Positions 6,879 to 13,674 are shown, counted from the stretch's first letter. The stretch is DNA of 16,103 nucleotides from Neisseria sicca 4320 (GCF_000193735.1 NZ_AEPF01000036.1:1-16103), one strand, 5' to 3'. Notes: generated by a model not told the origin, from the sequence alone. Program-made: numbers and translations.

Positions 6879-7241
6879 ATGAGACTCTGGCACCAAACCC
6901 TCATCCCCCTGCTCCCCCGCGCCCAGCTTTTAGGGCAACACCGCGAATGCGCCGCACTTCGCGGAGCAGGCTGGGGCAGACCGCACGCGACGGTGAATTA
7001 CGTTTTCACCCATTCGCCTGACAAGCTATATCTATATCACGCGCTGATTATGGAAGAAATGGAAAAACGCGGCTACAAACCCGACCCGCTGTGGAAAGAC
7101 CCGTTGTACCGCGGCAAAGCGGTTGCCCCTTATCCCGCACACGATATCCAAGCTGCCGATTCGCCGATTTATCCCGAACACGATGATGCGTATCTGGACG
7201 AATGTCTGGAAAATTTAAAAAGCAAAGGTATCATGTTATAA
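6879..7241 (+). CDS. Pyrimidine dimer DNA glycosylase / endonuclease V-like protein
   Basis: A 120-aa protein that begins MRLWHQTLIPLLPR and continues QLLGQHRECAALRG. This resembles the TIGR02328 / Pyr_excise family related to T4 endonuclease V. In T4 endonuclease V the catalytic residues include Thr2 (N-terminal amine) and Glu23, with Arg22. Here Arg22-Glu23 occupy the same positions by number, but residue 2 is Arg, which normally prevents Met removal. The rest (VNYVFTHSPDKLYLYH, EEMEKRGYKPDPLWKD) is the conserved body of the small bacterial family. No strong ribosome binding site is visible. It interrupts hscA and fdx, with DUS pairs on both sides. Family call is fairly sure; DNA-repair activity is inference. 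Confidence 0.75.
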   Translation: MRLWHQTLIPLLPRAQLLGQHRECAALRGAGWGRPHATVNYVFTHSPDKLYLYHALIMEEMEKRGYKPDPLWKDPLYRGKAVAPYPAHDIQAADSPIYPEHDDAYLDECLENLKSKGIML

Positions 7242-7246
7242 ATGGT

Positions 7247-7281
7247 TTCAGACGACCCCTTCATACAAAAGGTCGTCTGAA
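7247..7281. repeat. Inverted DUS pair, inward topology
   Basis: TTCAGACGACCC (7247-7258, one mismatch) and exact AGGTCGTCTGAA (7270-7281), 11 bases apart. Same arrangement as at 6811-6846, and no T-run. It lies between the endonuclease-like gene and fdx. Confidence 0.75.
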
Positions 7282-7325
7282 AACGACTGACAAACCCTAC
7301 CCACTCATTACAAGAGACAATAAAA

Positions 7326-7667
7326 ATGCCCAAAATCACCGTACTCCCACACGCCGTATTATGTCCCGAAGGCGCAGTCATTGAAGACGCGCCCGAAGGC
7401 AAAACCGTCCTTGACGTGCTGCTCGACCACGACATCGAAGTCGATCACGCCTGCGAAAAATCCTGCGCCTGCACCACCTGCCACGTCATCATCCGCAAAG
7501 GTTTCGACAGCTTGGAAGAGCCGACCGAATTGGAAGAAGACCTGCTCGACCAGGCATGGGGCTTGGAAGCCGACTCGCGCCTGAGCTGTCAGGCAGTGGT
7601 CGCCGACGAAGATTTGGTGGTCGAAATCCCCAAATACACCATCAACCACGCGCGCGAAGATCATTGA
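7326..7667 (+). CDS. fdx: ISC-system [2Fe-2S] ferredoxin
   Basis: A 113-aa adrenodoxin-type ferredoxin, the electron donor of the ISC iron-sulfur assembly machinery. The motif HACEKSCACTTCHV (41-54) gives cluster ligands C43, C49 and C52, with the fourth ligand C88 in 'SRLSCQAVV'. C47 is the extra conserved Cys seen in Fdx of other proteobacteria. Length matches the E. coli protein (111 aa). AAGAGACAA lies just before the ATG. It is the third rightward gene after hscA and is closed by a DUS-pair hairpin that also serves the convergent gene to the right. Confidence 0.95.
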   Translation: MPKITVLPHAVLCPEGAVIEDAPEGKTVLDVLLDHDIEVDHACEKSCACTTCHVIIRKGFDSLEEPTELEEDLLDQAWGLEADSRLSCQAVVADEDLVVEIPKYTINHAREDH

Positions 7668-7674
7668 TGCAAAG

Positions 7675-7717
7675 AGGTCGTCTGAAAACTGCCTCACCGA
7701 CTGTTTTCAGACGACCT
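7675..7717. terminator. DUS-pair hairpin between convergent genes
   Basis: Exact DUS at 7675-7686 and complement at 7706-7717, extended by AA/TT, with a 15-17 base loop. It starts 8 bases after the fdx stop and faces the end of the leftward hypothetical gene. The flanking T-runs are short, so strength is uncertain. Confidence 0.6.
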
Positions 7718-7740
7718 TCCGTCAAACCGCCATCAAACCA

Positions 7741-8349
7741 TTATTTGGAACGGGGAACGATAAACCTTAAGCGAGATACTTTCATTGAAGCAGTGGTTTG
7801 AGCGACAGGATAGCTTTCCACTCTGCCTTTGGCGTTGAGCATACTGAGACTGCTGCCGCGACGGGTAATGATGCTCTTAGGCTCGGGTTTCGGTGCAGGC
7901 TCGTTTTGTTCGGCTGTCACGGATTTCGGCGGCTCGGGTACATAGCCAGCCAAGCCGAAGCGTTTGATGATTTCGTTTGCGGCATCCATATAACACTGTT
8001 TTGCTTCTTCATTTTCCACCACCATATCGTCAAGCGCGACAGATAAATCGTTGCCGCAGCCGACGATGCGTTCCGCTATGCGCGAATACACCATCCAGCG
8101 TTTCAAGCGCAAAGCGCCCGCGTCTTCGCCAGGCGCGGCGGCATCCAAAGCAATCATGCCGTAACGCTTGCCATATCGGAGGCGCAGCGAGAGCCGATTC
8201 AACCCCTCGCTATCGTCCAGCATTTGGTAAAGCTCGCGGATGAGCAGCAGCAGGCGGTCGAACATGCCCGCTTTGGCAAGATAATTGGGGTCGTCGGAAG
8301 CGAGCGCGTAAATAAGTTTGGATAATTTGGCATTGAGTGTGTTATTCAT
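7741..8349 (-). CDS. Hypothetical protein with Pro-rich C-terminal segment
   Basis: An unrecognised 202-aa protein. The ATG at 8347-8349 is chosen because GAGG stands 6 bases upstream; ATGs at 8365-8367 and 8392-8394 lack this. Residues 1-135 look like a helical domain (KLIYALASD, MFDRLLLLIRELYQML, and YSRIAERIVGCGNDLSVAL). Then follows a charged Pro/Glu/Lys linker with EPPK, EPAPKPEPK and a basic C-terminus ending FIVPRSK. There is no signal peptide or membrane segment, so it is probably cytoplasmic. It is transcribed against fdx and iscX and sits between them, so it is an insertion relative to the classical isc order. It could be a lineage-specific protein. No function proposed. Confidence 0.75.
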   Translation of the reverse strand: MNNTLNAKLSKLIYALASDDPNYLAKAGMFDRLLLLIRELYQMLDDSEGLNRLSLRLRYGKRYGMIALDAAAPGEDAGALRLKRWMVYSRIAERIVGCGNDLSVALDDMVVENEEAKQCYMDAANEIIKRFGLAGYVPEPPKSVTAEQNEPAPKPEPKSIITRRGSSLSMLNAKGRVESYPVAQTTASMKVSRLRFIVPRSK

Positions 8350-8681
8350 CAATTTCCTCTTATTCATACTGTAATGGATTACTTTAAGAACCATTCCATA
8401 TGATTTGGTTGCATGACAAAATGTAAATTTTTCTAAGTGAAAGTCAGCAAAATGTTTTAAGCGTCTGAAATGAAAATATTACATGGGAAAATACCATGTG
8501 CGATTTCGGAAGCATTTGGCATTGCAGACAAGCGCTTACCCAAACCGCCCGTTGCCCTATATGCCTTACCATTGCGTAAAACAGCTAAACAAAAGGCTGA
8601 CGCTCGGTTTATAGAAGCATTAAAATACCCGTACCACTGAACCCGAATCAAAAATTCGGACAATCCAAAAGGAACGACATC
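8350..8681 (+). promoter_or_regulatory. Intergenic region with candidate iscX promoter
   Basis: 332 bases between divergent genes. A possible iscX promoter is CTGACG (8597-8602), 18 bases, then TAAAAT (8621-8626). In the leader, CCGAAT/ATTCGG (8643-8648 and 8654-8659) forms a 6-bp hairpin 22 bases before the iscX ATG. A partial DUS (GCGTCTGAA) is near 8461. An open frame of 43 codons at 8483-8614 has no ribosome binding site and is not supported as a gene. I see nothing else. Confidence 0.4.
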
Positions 8682-8879
8682 ATGAAATGGACAGACACCC
8701 AACGCATCGCCGAAGAACTCTACGACCTGCACGGCGACAGCATCGACCCGAAAACCGTTCGCTTCACCCAGTTGCGCGACCTGATTATGGCGTTGCCCGA
8801 CTTCGACGACGATCCCGCACGCTGCGGCGAACGCATCCTCGAAGCCGTGCAACAGGCATGGATTGAAGAGGCTGAGTGA
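8682..8879 (+). CDS. iscX: Fe-S assembly protein IscX
   Basis: A 65-aa acidic protein of the IscX/YfhJ family. It binds IscS and iron and is thought to modulate Fe-S cluster assembly. The full family pattern is present: MKWTD at the start, then ELYDLHGD, DPKTVRFTQLRDLI, DFDDDP and the terminal ILEAVQQAWIEEAE. Length equals that of E. coli IscX (66 aa). AAGGA lies 8 bases before the ATG. In the E. coli isc operon iscX directly follows fdx; here it has its own upstream region and is separated from fdx by about 1 kb holding an opposing gene. It is closed by a DUS-like hairpin. Confidence 0.95.
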   Translation: MKWTDTQRIAEELYDLHGDSIDPKTVRFTQLRDLIMALPDFDDDPARCGERILEAVQQAWIEEAE

Positions 8880-8909
8880 GGCTGCATCGTTTGCAAGCCA
8901 AAGACAAAG

Positions 8910-8942
8910 ACGTCGTCTGAAAAATTTTCAGACGACGTTTTA
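8910..8942 (+). terminator. Variant DUS-pair terminator of iscX
   Basis: ACGTCGTCTGAA (8910-8921) and TTCAGACGACGT (8927-8938) form a perfect 14-bp arm pair extending through AAA/TTT, followed by TTTT. Both arms differ from DUS consensus at the same position (G to C, with matching C to G), so pairing is kept while both uptake sites are weakened. Confidence 0.75.
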
Positions 8943-9010
8943 ATGGGCTTCGTGCAAATTCAAATGCGAAATATCCTGTCGATGCCGCTGTTCAAGTGAA
9001 ATACCAACCA

Positions 9011-9031
9011 TTGAAATTCATTTAATTTCAA
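9011..9031. promoter_or_regulatory. Candidate operator upstream of metF
   Basis: TTGAAATT-CATTT-AATTTCAA is a perfect 8-bp inverted repeat with a 5-base centre, 117 bases upstream of the likely metF -35. It contains TGAA-N11-TTCA. MetR (LysR family) sites in enteric bacteria have TGAA...TTCA arms, but at shorter spacing, so MetR binding is only a possibility. Two further 12-bp near-palindromes follow: GAATAGGTATTC (9049-9060) and CCTATGAATAGG (9078-9089). Confidence 0.35.
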
Positions 9032-9147
9032 AACATTCCCACATCTGTGAATAGGTATTCTCCCCCCAGCCTATCCTCCTATGAATAGGAACAGAGTCAA
9101 CGGCATCTACATTAAAATAATTCATAAACTTTCTGAAAATTTTGAAT

Positions 9148-9176
9148 TTGACTCATACACAAGGCAAATTTATCAT
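9148..9176 (+). promoter_or_regulatory. Sigma70-type promoter of metF
   Basis: TTGACT (9148-9153), a 17-base spacer, then TATCAT (9171-9176): five of six and four of six matches to consensus at ideal spacing. Transcription would start near 9183 and give a leader of about 40 bases to the metF ATG. This also argues against translation starting at the in-frame ATG at 9081. Confidence 0.7.
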
Positions 9177-9221
9177 ACTAACCTGAAAACGTTTAAAAAA
9201 GACAACCGAGGTACACAGCAA

Positions 9222-10100
9222 ATGAGTTACGCAAAAGAAATCAATGCGTTAAACAACAGCCTTTCCGATTTGAAAGGCGACATCAACGTTTCGTTCGAAT
9301 TTTTCCCACCGAAAAACGAACAAATGGAAACCATGCTGTGGGACTCCATCCATCGCCTGCAAACCCTGCATCCCAAGTTCGTATCCGTCACTTACGGCGC
9401 AAACTCCGGCGAACGCGACCGTACACACAGCATCGTCAAACGCATCCAACAAGAAACCGGCTTGGAAGCCGCGCCACACCTGACCGGCATCGACGCTTCT
9501 CCCGACGAATTGCGCCAAATCGCCAAAGACTATTGGGACAGCGGCATCCGCCGTATTGTCGCCCTGCGCGGCGACGAGCCGCCCGGTTATGAGAAAAAAC
9601 CGTTTTACGCCGAAGACTTGGTCAAGCTCCTGCGTTCCGTCGCCGACTTCGACATCTCCGTAGCGGCATACCCCGAAGTGCATCCCGAAGCAAAATCCGC
9701 ACAAGCCGACCTGATTAATCTGAAGCGCAAAATCGATGCGGGTGCAAACCACGTCATCACCCAATTCTTCTTTGACGTAGAACGCTACCTGCGCTTCCGC
9801 GACCGCTGCGTGATGTTGGGCATCGATGTCGAAATCGTTCCCGGCATCCTGCCTGTGACCAACTTCAAGCAACTCGGCAAAATGGCGCAAGTAACCAACG
9901 TCAAAATCCCGAAATGGCTGTCGCAAATGTATGAAGGCTTGGACGACGACCAAGGCACGCGCAATCTGGTGGCGGCAAGTATCGCCATCGACATGGTCAA
10001 AGTCCTGTCCCGCGAAGGCGTGAAAGATTTCCACTTCTACACGCTCAACCGCAGCGAGCTGACTTACGCCATCTGCCATATTTTAGGCGTGCGTCCCTAA
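9222..10100 (+). CDS. metF: Methylenetetrahydrofolate reductase
   Basis: A 292-aa flavoprotein reducing 5,10-methylene-THF to 5-methyl-THF, the methyl donor used by MetE. Conserved elements: SFEFFPPKN with catalytic-type Glu26, SVTYGANSGERDRT (55-68), LRGDEP with Asp118, and 'DAGANHVITQFFFD'. Length matches bacterial MetF (about 296 aa). The start at 9222 is chosen for homology (MSYAKEINALN) and GAGG ten bases upstream. An in-frame ATG at 9081 would add 47 residues without family resemblance, and a good promoter lies inside that extension. metE follows on the same strand after 138 bases, so the pair forms a methionine-synthesis unit, though metE may also have its own promoter. Confidence 0.95.
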   Translation: MSYAKEINALNNSLSDLKGDINVSFEFFPPKNEQMETMLWDSIHRLQTLHPKFVSVTYGANSGERDRTHSIVKRIQQETGLEAAPHLTGIDASPDELRQIAKDYWDSGIRRIVALRGDEPPGYEKKPFYAEDLVKLLRSVADFDISVAAYPEVHPEAKSAQADLINLKRKIDAGANHVITQFFFDVERYLRFRDRCVMLGIDVEIVPGILPVTNFKQLGKMAQVTNVKIPKWLSQMYEGLDDDQGTRNLVAASIAIDMVKVLSREGVKDFHFYTLNRSELTYAICHILGVRP

Positions 10101-10116
10101 AGCCGTATAAAACGGT

Positions 10117-10143
10117 TTCAGACGACCCAAAAGGTCGTCTGAA
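10117..10143. repeat. Inverted DUS pair, inward topology
   Basis: TTCAGACGACCC (10117-10128, one mismatch) and exact AGGTCGTCTGAA (10132-10143), only 3 bases apart, giving a compact hairpin. An A-rich tract follows, not T. It lies between metF and metE; readthrough or mild attenuation is more likely than full termination. Confidence 0.75.
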
Positions 10144-10178
10144 AAACAAAACGCCACCCCATCCGCCCTATTCTGATT

Positions 10179-10184
10179 TACAAT
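10179..10184 (+). promoter_or_regulatory. Possible -10 element of metE
   Basis: TACAAT followed by ACCGACC resembles the TAAAATACCG upstream of hscA. No convincing -35 is found. A short palindrome, CCGATTCGG, lies just downstream near 10190. Weak call. Confidence 0.3.
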
Positions 10185-10238
10185 ACCGACCGATTCGGAT
10201 TGAACCGGTCCTTACAAAATCCAACTGGAGAGTTCAAC

Positions 10239-12515
10239 ATGACAACATTACATTTCTCAGGCTTCCCGCGTGTCGGCGCCTTCCGTGAATTGAAATTCGC
10301 CCAAGAAAAATACTGGCGCAAAGAAATCAGCGAACAAGAGCTGCTCGACGTCGCCAAAGACCTGCGCGAGAAAAACTGGAAACACCAAGCCGCCGCCAAC
10401 GCCGATTTCGTTGCCGTAGGCGATTTCACTTTCTACGACCACATCCTCGACCTGCAAGTCGCTACCGGCGCAATCCCCGTCCGTTTCGGCTTCGACAGCC
10501 AAAACCTGTCTTTGGAACAATTCTTCCAACTGGCTCGTGGTAACAAAGACCAATTCGCCATCGAAATGACCAAATGGTTCGACACCAACTATCACTACTT
10601 GGTGCCTGAATTCCACGCCGATACCGAATTCAAAGCGAACGCCAAACACTACGTGCAACAACTGAAAGAAGCCCAAGCCCTCGGTCTGAAAGCCAAACCG
10701 ACCATCGTCGGCCCGCTGACCTTCCTGTGGGTAGGTAAAGAAAAAGGTGCAGTCGAATTCGACCGCCTGAGCCTGTTGCAAAAACTGCTGCCCGTTTACG
10801 TTGAAATCCTGAACGCTTTGGTTGAAGCCGGCGCCGAATGGATTCAAATCGACGAGCCTGCATTGGCTGTTGACCTGCCTAAAGAATGGGTGGAAGCCTA
10901 CAAAGACGTTTACGCCACTTTGAGCAAAGTAAACGCCAAAATCCTGTTGAGCACTTACTTCGGTTCTGTTGCCGAACACGCCGCTTTGCTGAAAGCCCTG
11001 CCCGTTGACGGTCTGCACATCGACTTGGTACGCGCTCCCGAACAACTGGACGCGTTCGCCGACTACGACAAAGTTCTGTCTGCCGGCGTTATCGACGGCC
11101 GCAACATCTGGCGCGCCAACCTGAACAAAGTTTTGGAAACTGTCGAGCCTCTGAAAGCCAAACTGGGCGACCGCTTGTGGATTTCCAGCTCTTGCTCGCT
11201 GTTGCACACTCCATTTGACTTGTCAGTTGAAGAAAAACTGAAAGCCAACAAACCCGACCTGTACTCTTGGTTGGCATTTACCCTGCAAAAAACCCAAGAA
11301 TTGCGCGTTCTGAAAGCCGCATTGAACGAAGGCCGTGATTCTGTTGCCGAAGAACTGGCTGCCAGCCAAGCAGCTGCCGATTCCCGCGCCAACAGCAGCG
11401 AAATCCACCGCGCAGACGTTGCCAAACGTCTGGCTGATTTGCCTGCCAACGCAGACCAACGCAAATCACCGTTTGCCGACCGTCTCAAAGCGCAACAAGC
11501 ATGGTTGAACCTGCCTCTGCTGCCGACTACCAACATCGGTTCTTTCCCGCAAACTACCGAAATCCGCCAAGCACGCGCAGCCTTCAAAAAAGGCGAACTG
11601 TCTGCCGCCGATTACGAAGCCGCGATGAAAAAAGAAATCGCCTTGGTGGTTGAAGAGCAAGAAAAACTGGACTTGGACGTACTGGTGCACGGCGAAGCCG
11701 AGCGTAACGACATGGTCGAATACTTCGGCGAACTGTTGAGCGGTTTTGCATTCACCCAATACGGCTGGGTACAAAGCTACGGTTCACGCTGCGTGAAACC
11801 ACCTATCATCTTCGGTGACGTAAGCCGTCCTGAAGCCATGACCGTGGCTTGGTCCACTTACGCACAAAGCCTGACCAAACGCCCAATGAAAGGTATGTTG
11901 ACCGGTCCTGTCACCATTCTGCAATGGTCTTTCGTCCGCAACGATATTCCACGCTCTACCGTGTGCAAACAAATCGCACTGGCTCTGAACGACGAAGTAT
12001 TGGATCTGGAAAAAGCAGGCATCAAAGTCATCCAAATCGACGAACCTGCCATCCGCGAAGGTCTGCCTTTGAAACGTGCCGATTGGGATGCCTACCTGAA
12101 CTGGGCAGGCGAATCCTTCCGCCTGTCCTCTACCGGTTGCGAAGACAGCACACAAATCCACACCCATATGTGCTACTCTGAGTTCAACGACATCCTGCCC
12201 GCCATCGCAGCTATGGACGCCGACGTGATTACCATCGAGACTTCGCGTTCCGACATGGAACTCTTGACCGCGTTCGGCGAGTTCAAATACCCGAACGACA
12301 TCGGTCCGGGCGTTTACGACATCCACAGCCCACGCGTACCGACAGAAGCCGAAGTGGAACACCTGTTGCGTAAAGCCATCGAAGTCGTACTGGTTGAACG
12401 CCTGTGGGTGAACCCGGACTGCGGTCTGAAAACACGCGGTTGGAAAGAAACTCTGGAACAACTCCAAGTAATGATGAACGTTACCCACAAACTGCGTGCC
12501 GAATTGGCAAAATAA
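10239..12515 (+). CDS. metE: Cobalamin-independent methionine synthase
   Basis: A 758-aa 5-methyltetrahydropteroyltriglutamate-homocysteine methyltransferase. It transfers the methyl of 5-methyl-THF (polyglutamate) to homocysteine without B12. The N-terminal domain begins MTTLHFSGFPRVGAFRELKF. The C-terminal catalytic domain starts near the LPTTNIGSFPQT segment. Zinc ligands are H643 and C645 (HMC), E667 (ITIETS) and C728 (NPDCGLKTRG), at the spacing of E. coli H641, C643, E665 and C726. The start is placed at 10239 with GGAGA 8 bases upstream; an upstream in-frame TTG at 10200 lacks support. It ends in a strong DUS-pair terminator. metF, its methyl supplier, lies directly upstream. Confidence 0.97.
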   Translation: MTTLHFSGFPRVGAFRELKFAQEKYWRKEISEQELLDVAKDLREKNWKHQAAANADFVAVGDFTFYDHILDLQVATGAIPVRFGFDSQNLSLEQFFQLARGNKDQFAIEMTKWFDTNYHYLVPEFHADTEFKANAKHYVQQLKEAQALGLKAKPTIVGPLTFLWVGKEKGAVEFDRLSLLQKLLPVYVEILNALVEAGAEWIQIDEPALAVDLPKEWVEAYKDVYATLSKVNAKILLSTYFGSVAEHAALLKALPVDGLHIDLVRAPEQLDAFADYDKVLSAGVIDGRNIWRANLNKVLETVEPLKAKLGDRLWISSSCSLLHTPFDLSVEEKLKANKPDLYSWLAFTLQKTQELRVLKAALNEGRDSVAEELAASQAAADSRANSSEIHRADVAKRLADLPANADQRKSPFADRLKAQQAWLNLPLLPTTNIGSFPQTTEIRQARAAFKKGELSAADYEAAMKKEIALVVEEQEKLDLDVLVHGEAERNDMVEYFGELLSGFAFTQYGWVQSYGSRCVKPPIIFGDVSRPEAMTVAWSTYAQSLTKRPMKGMLTGPVTILQWSFVRNDIPRSTVCKQIALALNDEVLDLEKAGIKVIQIDEPAIREGLPLKRADWDAYLNWAGESFRLSSTGCEDSTQIHTHMCYSEFNDILPAIAAMDADVITIETSRSDMELLTAFGEFKYPNDIGPGVYDIHSPRVPTEAEVEHLLRKAIEVVLVERLWVNPDCGLKTRGWKETLEQLQVMMNVTHKLRAELAK

Positions 12516-12533
12516 GTTTGCACTAGCGTAATC

Positions 12534-12572
12534 AAAAGGTCGTCTGAAAATTTTCAGACGACCTTTTTATAT
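12534..12572 (+). terminator. Strong DUS-pair terminator of metE
   Basis: Exact DUS at 12537-12548 and complement at 12553-12564, extended by AAA/TTT on the outside and AA/TT within to a 17-bp perfect palindromic stem, followed by TTTTTATAT. This is the best rho-independent terminator in the window. Confidence 0.9.
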
Positions 12573-12595
12573 GGTTTAAAGAATCAAGAGAAAAA

Positions 12596-12747
12596 CATAG
12601 TGGATTAACTTTCAAGCAATACGGCATTGCTTCACCTAAGCTTCAGAAAGATGATCCCCAATGATGAGACAACAGATGAATCAGCTTCGTACTGCTTACG
12701 CTACCCACAGTTTCATTGCCATGTCCTGTATTTAAAGTCATTCCATA
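12596..12747. mobile_element. Degenerate full-length Correia-type repeat (CREE)
   Basis: The left end ATAGTGGATTAAC is followed by TTTCAAGCAATACGGCATTG, close to the Correia left end (TATAGTGGATTAAC..., CAGTACGGCGTTGCC). The right end GCCATGTCCTGTATTTAAAG followed by TCATTCCATA resembles its GCCTTGTCCTGATTT...AATCCACTATA end. Inner blocks CCTAAGCT, TGAATCAG and TTCGTACT match the long (about 155 bp) form. Total length is about 152 bp. Divergence is heavy, especially at the right terminus, so it should be immobile. It lies between the metE terminator and the leftward phosphorylase gene. Comparison is from memory. Confidence 0.75.
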
Positions 12748-12758
12748 AAAGATGCTAT

Positions 12759-13478
12759 TTACAAGCCGGCAAGCAGGCGGCGGATTTTTAGGACTGCAAG
12801 CTCCGTTTCCATGCCACAGCCGCCCGTATCCGTCATTTTGCCGCTTAGGCAGCGGATGTCGGTAATCCCGCAGAAGTGGGCGTATTTCATGTCCAGTTCG
12901 CGGGCGAGAACGGCTTCGGGCATTCCGGTCATGCCCAATACGTCCACACCGTCGCGGCGGTAACGTCTGATTTCGGCGCGGGTCGGCCAGCGCGGTCCTT
13001 GCAGGCAGCCGTAAACGGCTTGGGTGTATAAAGGCATTTGGTGCTGTTGCGCGTGTTCGACGATTTTTTCGCGCAGTTCGGCGGTGTAGGGGTCGAGAAA
13101 GTCAGTGTGTACGACCGGTTCTTCCTGTCCTTCAAAAAAAGTGTCTTTGCGACCGTATGTGTAGTCGATCAAGTCGTCGGGCAGGACGAGTGCGCCGTTT
13201 TCAAAGCGGTCGTTGATGCTGATGACGGAGGAAACGGCGACGATGTATTCCGCACCTATGGAACGCAACGCCCAGATGTTTGCGCGGTAGTTGATTTCGT
13301 GCGGCGCGACGGTATGGCCGAAGCCGTGCCGCGCGAGGAAAATGATGTCTCGACTGCCTAGTTTGCCGCTTAAGACAGGGCTGCTGGTCAGTCCGTAGGG
13401 GGTGCGGACGATTTTTCGGTCAGTAATGCTCAATTCGGGCAGCTTGGTCAGGCTGCTGCCGCCGATGATGGCTAACAT
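12759..13478 (-). CDS. S-methyl-5'-thioinosine phosphorylase
   Basis: A 239-aa enzyme of the MTAP/PNP family. It cleaves methylthioinosine with phosphate to hypoxanthine and methylthioribose-1-phosphate, in bacteria that deaminate methylthioadenosine first. Motifs: phosphate-binding IIGGSSL (4-10), ARHGFGHTVAPHEINYRAN (49-67), CLQGPRWPTRAE (158-169) and the sugar-binding GMTGMPEAVLARE (182-194). Human MTAP has TDYDC at the purine site; here it is T206-D-I-R-C210, so the second Asp is Arg209. This fits a 6-oxopurine substrate. AAAGGA lies 4 bases before the ATG. The gene follows a 57-aa membrane protein by 22 bases on the same strand. Alternative: plain MTA phosphorylase. Confidence 0.88.
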   Translation of the reverse strand: MLAIIGGSSLTKLPELSITDRKIVRTPYGLTSSPVLSGKLGSRDIIFLARHGFGHTVAPHEINYRANIWALRSIGAEYIVAVSSVISINDRFENGALVLPDDLIDYTYGRKDTFFEGQEEPVVHTDFLDPYTAELREKIVEHAQQHQMPLYTQAVYGCLQGPRWPTRAEIRRYRRDGVDVLGMTGMPEAVLARELDMKYAHFCGITDIRCLSGKMTDTGGCGMETELAVLKIRRLLAGL

Positions 13479-13500
13479 ACGGTCCTTTGTATAAGTGATT

Positions 13501-13674
13501 TCAGGAAGTGAGTGTCGGAAAGAAAAAGGTTTGTAAAACAGCCATGATGATGGAAAACAGGATTAATACTTTCATTTTTTCCGGAAAGCTGTATCCGTCG
13601 TCTACGGGAAGCACTTCCCATAGCAATATCGACAGAAAACCGGATATAAACCAAAGTGCAAAATTGTTCAACAT
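13501..13674 (-). CDS. Small two-helix membrane protein, unknown function
   Basis: A 57-aa open frame. Residues 5-23 (FALWFISGFLSILLWEVLP) form one hydrophobic helix. A short polar loop VDDGYSFPEKMK follows, then a second helix at 35-51 (KVLILFSIIMAVLQTFF). A hydrophobic-polar-hydrophobic pattern this regular is unlikely by chance. The stop TGA is 22 bases before the thioinosine phosphorylase ATG, so the two could share a transcript, with the PerM-like gene upstream. Weak point: no Shine-Dalgarno is seen before the ATG at 13672-13674, and the frame stays open further upstream through the DUS pair, so the start is uncertain. I do not recognise the family. Confidence 0.6.
   Translation of the reverse strand: MLNNFALWFISGFLSILLWEVLPVDDGYSFPEKMKVLILFSIIMAVLQTFFFPTLTS

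Noticed and set aside
8483..8614. 43-aa basic rightward open frame before iscX
   Set aside because: No ribosome binding site, no recognisable domain, and it covers the likely iscX promoter.
8457..8852. 131-aa leftward frame overlapping iscX
   Set aside because: About half of it is antisense to the certain iscX gene. The part left of iscX is open but has no supporting start or family.
9081..9221. 47-residue N-terminal extension of MetF
   Set aside because: The extension has no MetF-like sequence, overlaps a good promoter at 9148-9176, and the ATG at 9222 gives the normal family length with a ribosome binding site.
9249..10079. Antisense open frame within metF (276 aa)
   Set aside because: Shadow frame of metF, without start signals or recognisable protein features.
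10257..12488. Long antisense open frames within metE (316 and 234 aa)
   Set aside because: They mirror the metE codons (FG/VQ-rich products typical of antisense to biased coding sequence) and match no family I know.
13472..13654. 60-aa leftward frame overlapping the 57-aa membrane protein
   Set aside because: The alternative frame at 13501-13674 has a clear two-helix profile, whereas this one is a mix of basic and polar residues with no pattern and overlaps the phosphorylase start.
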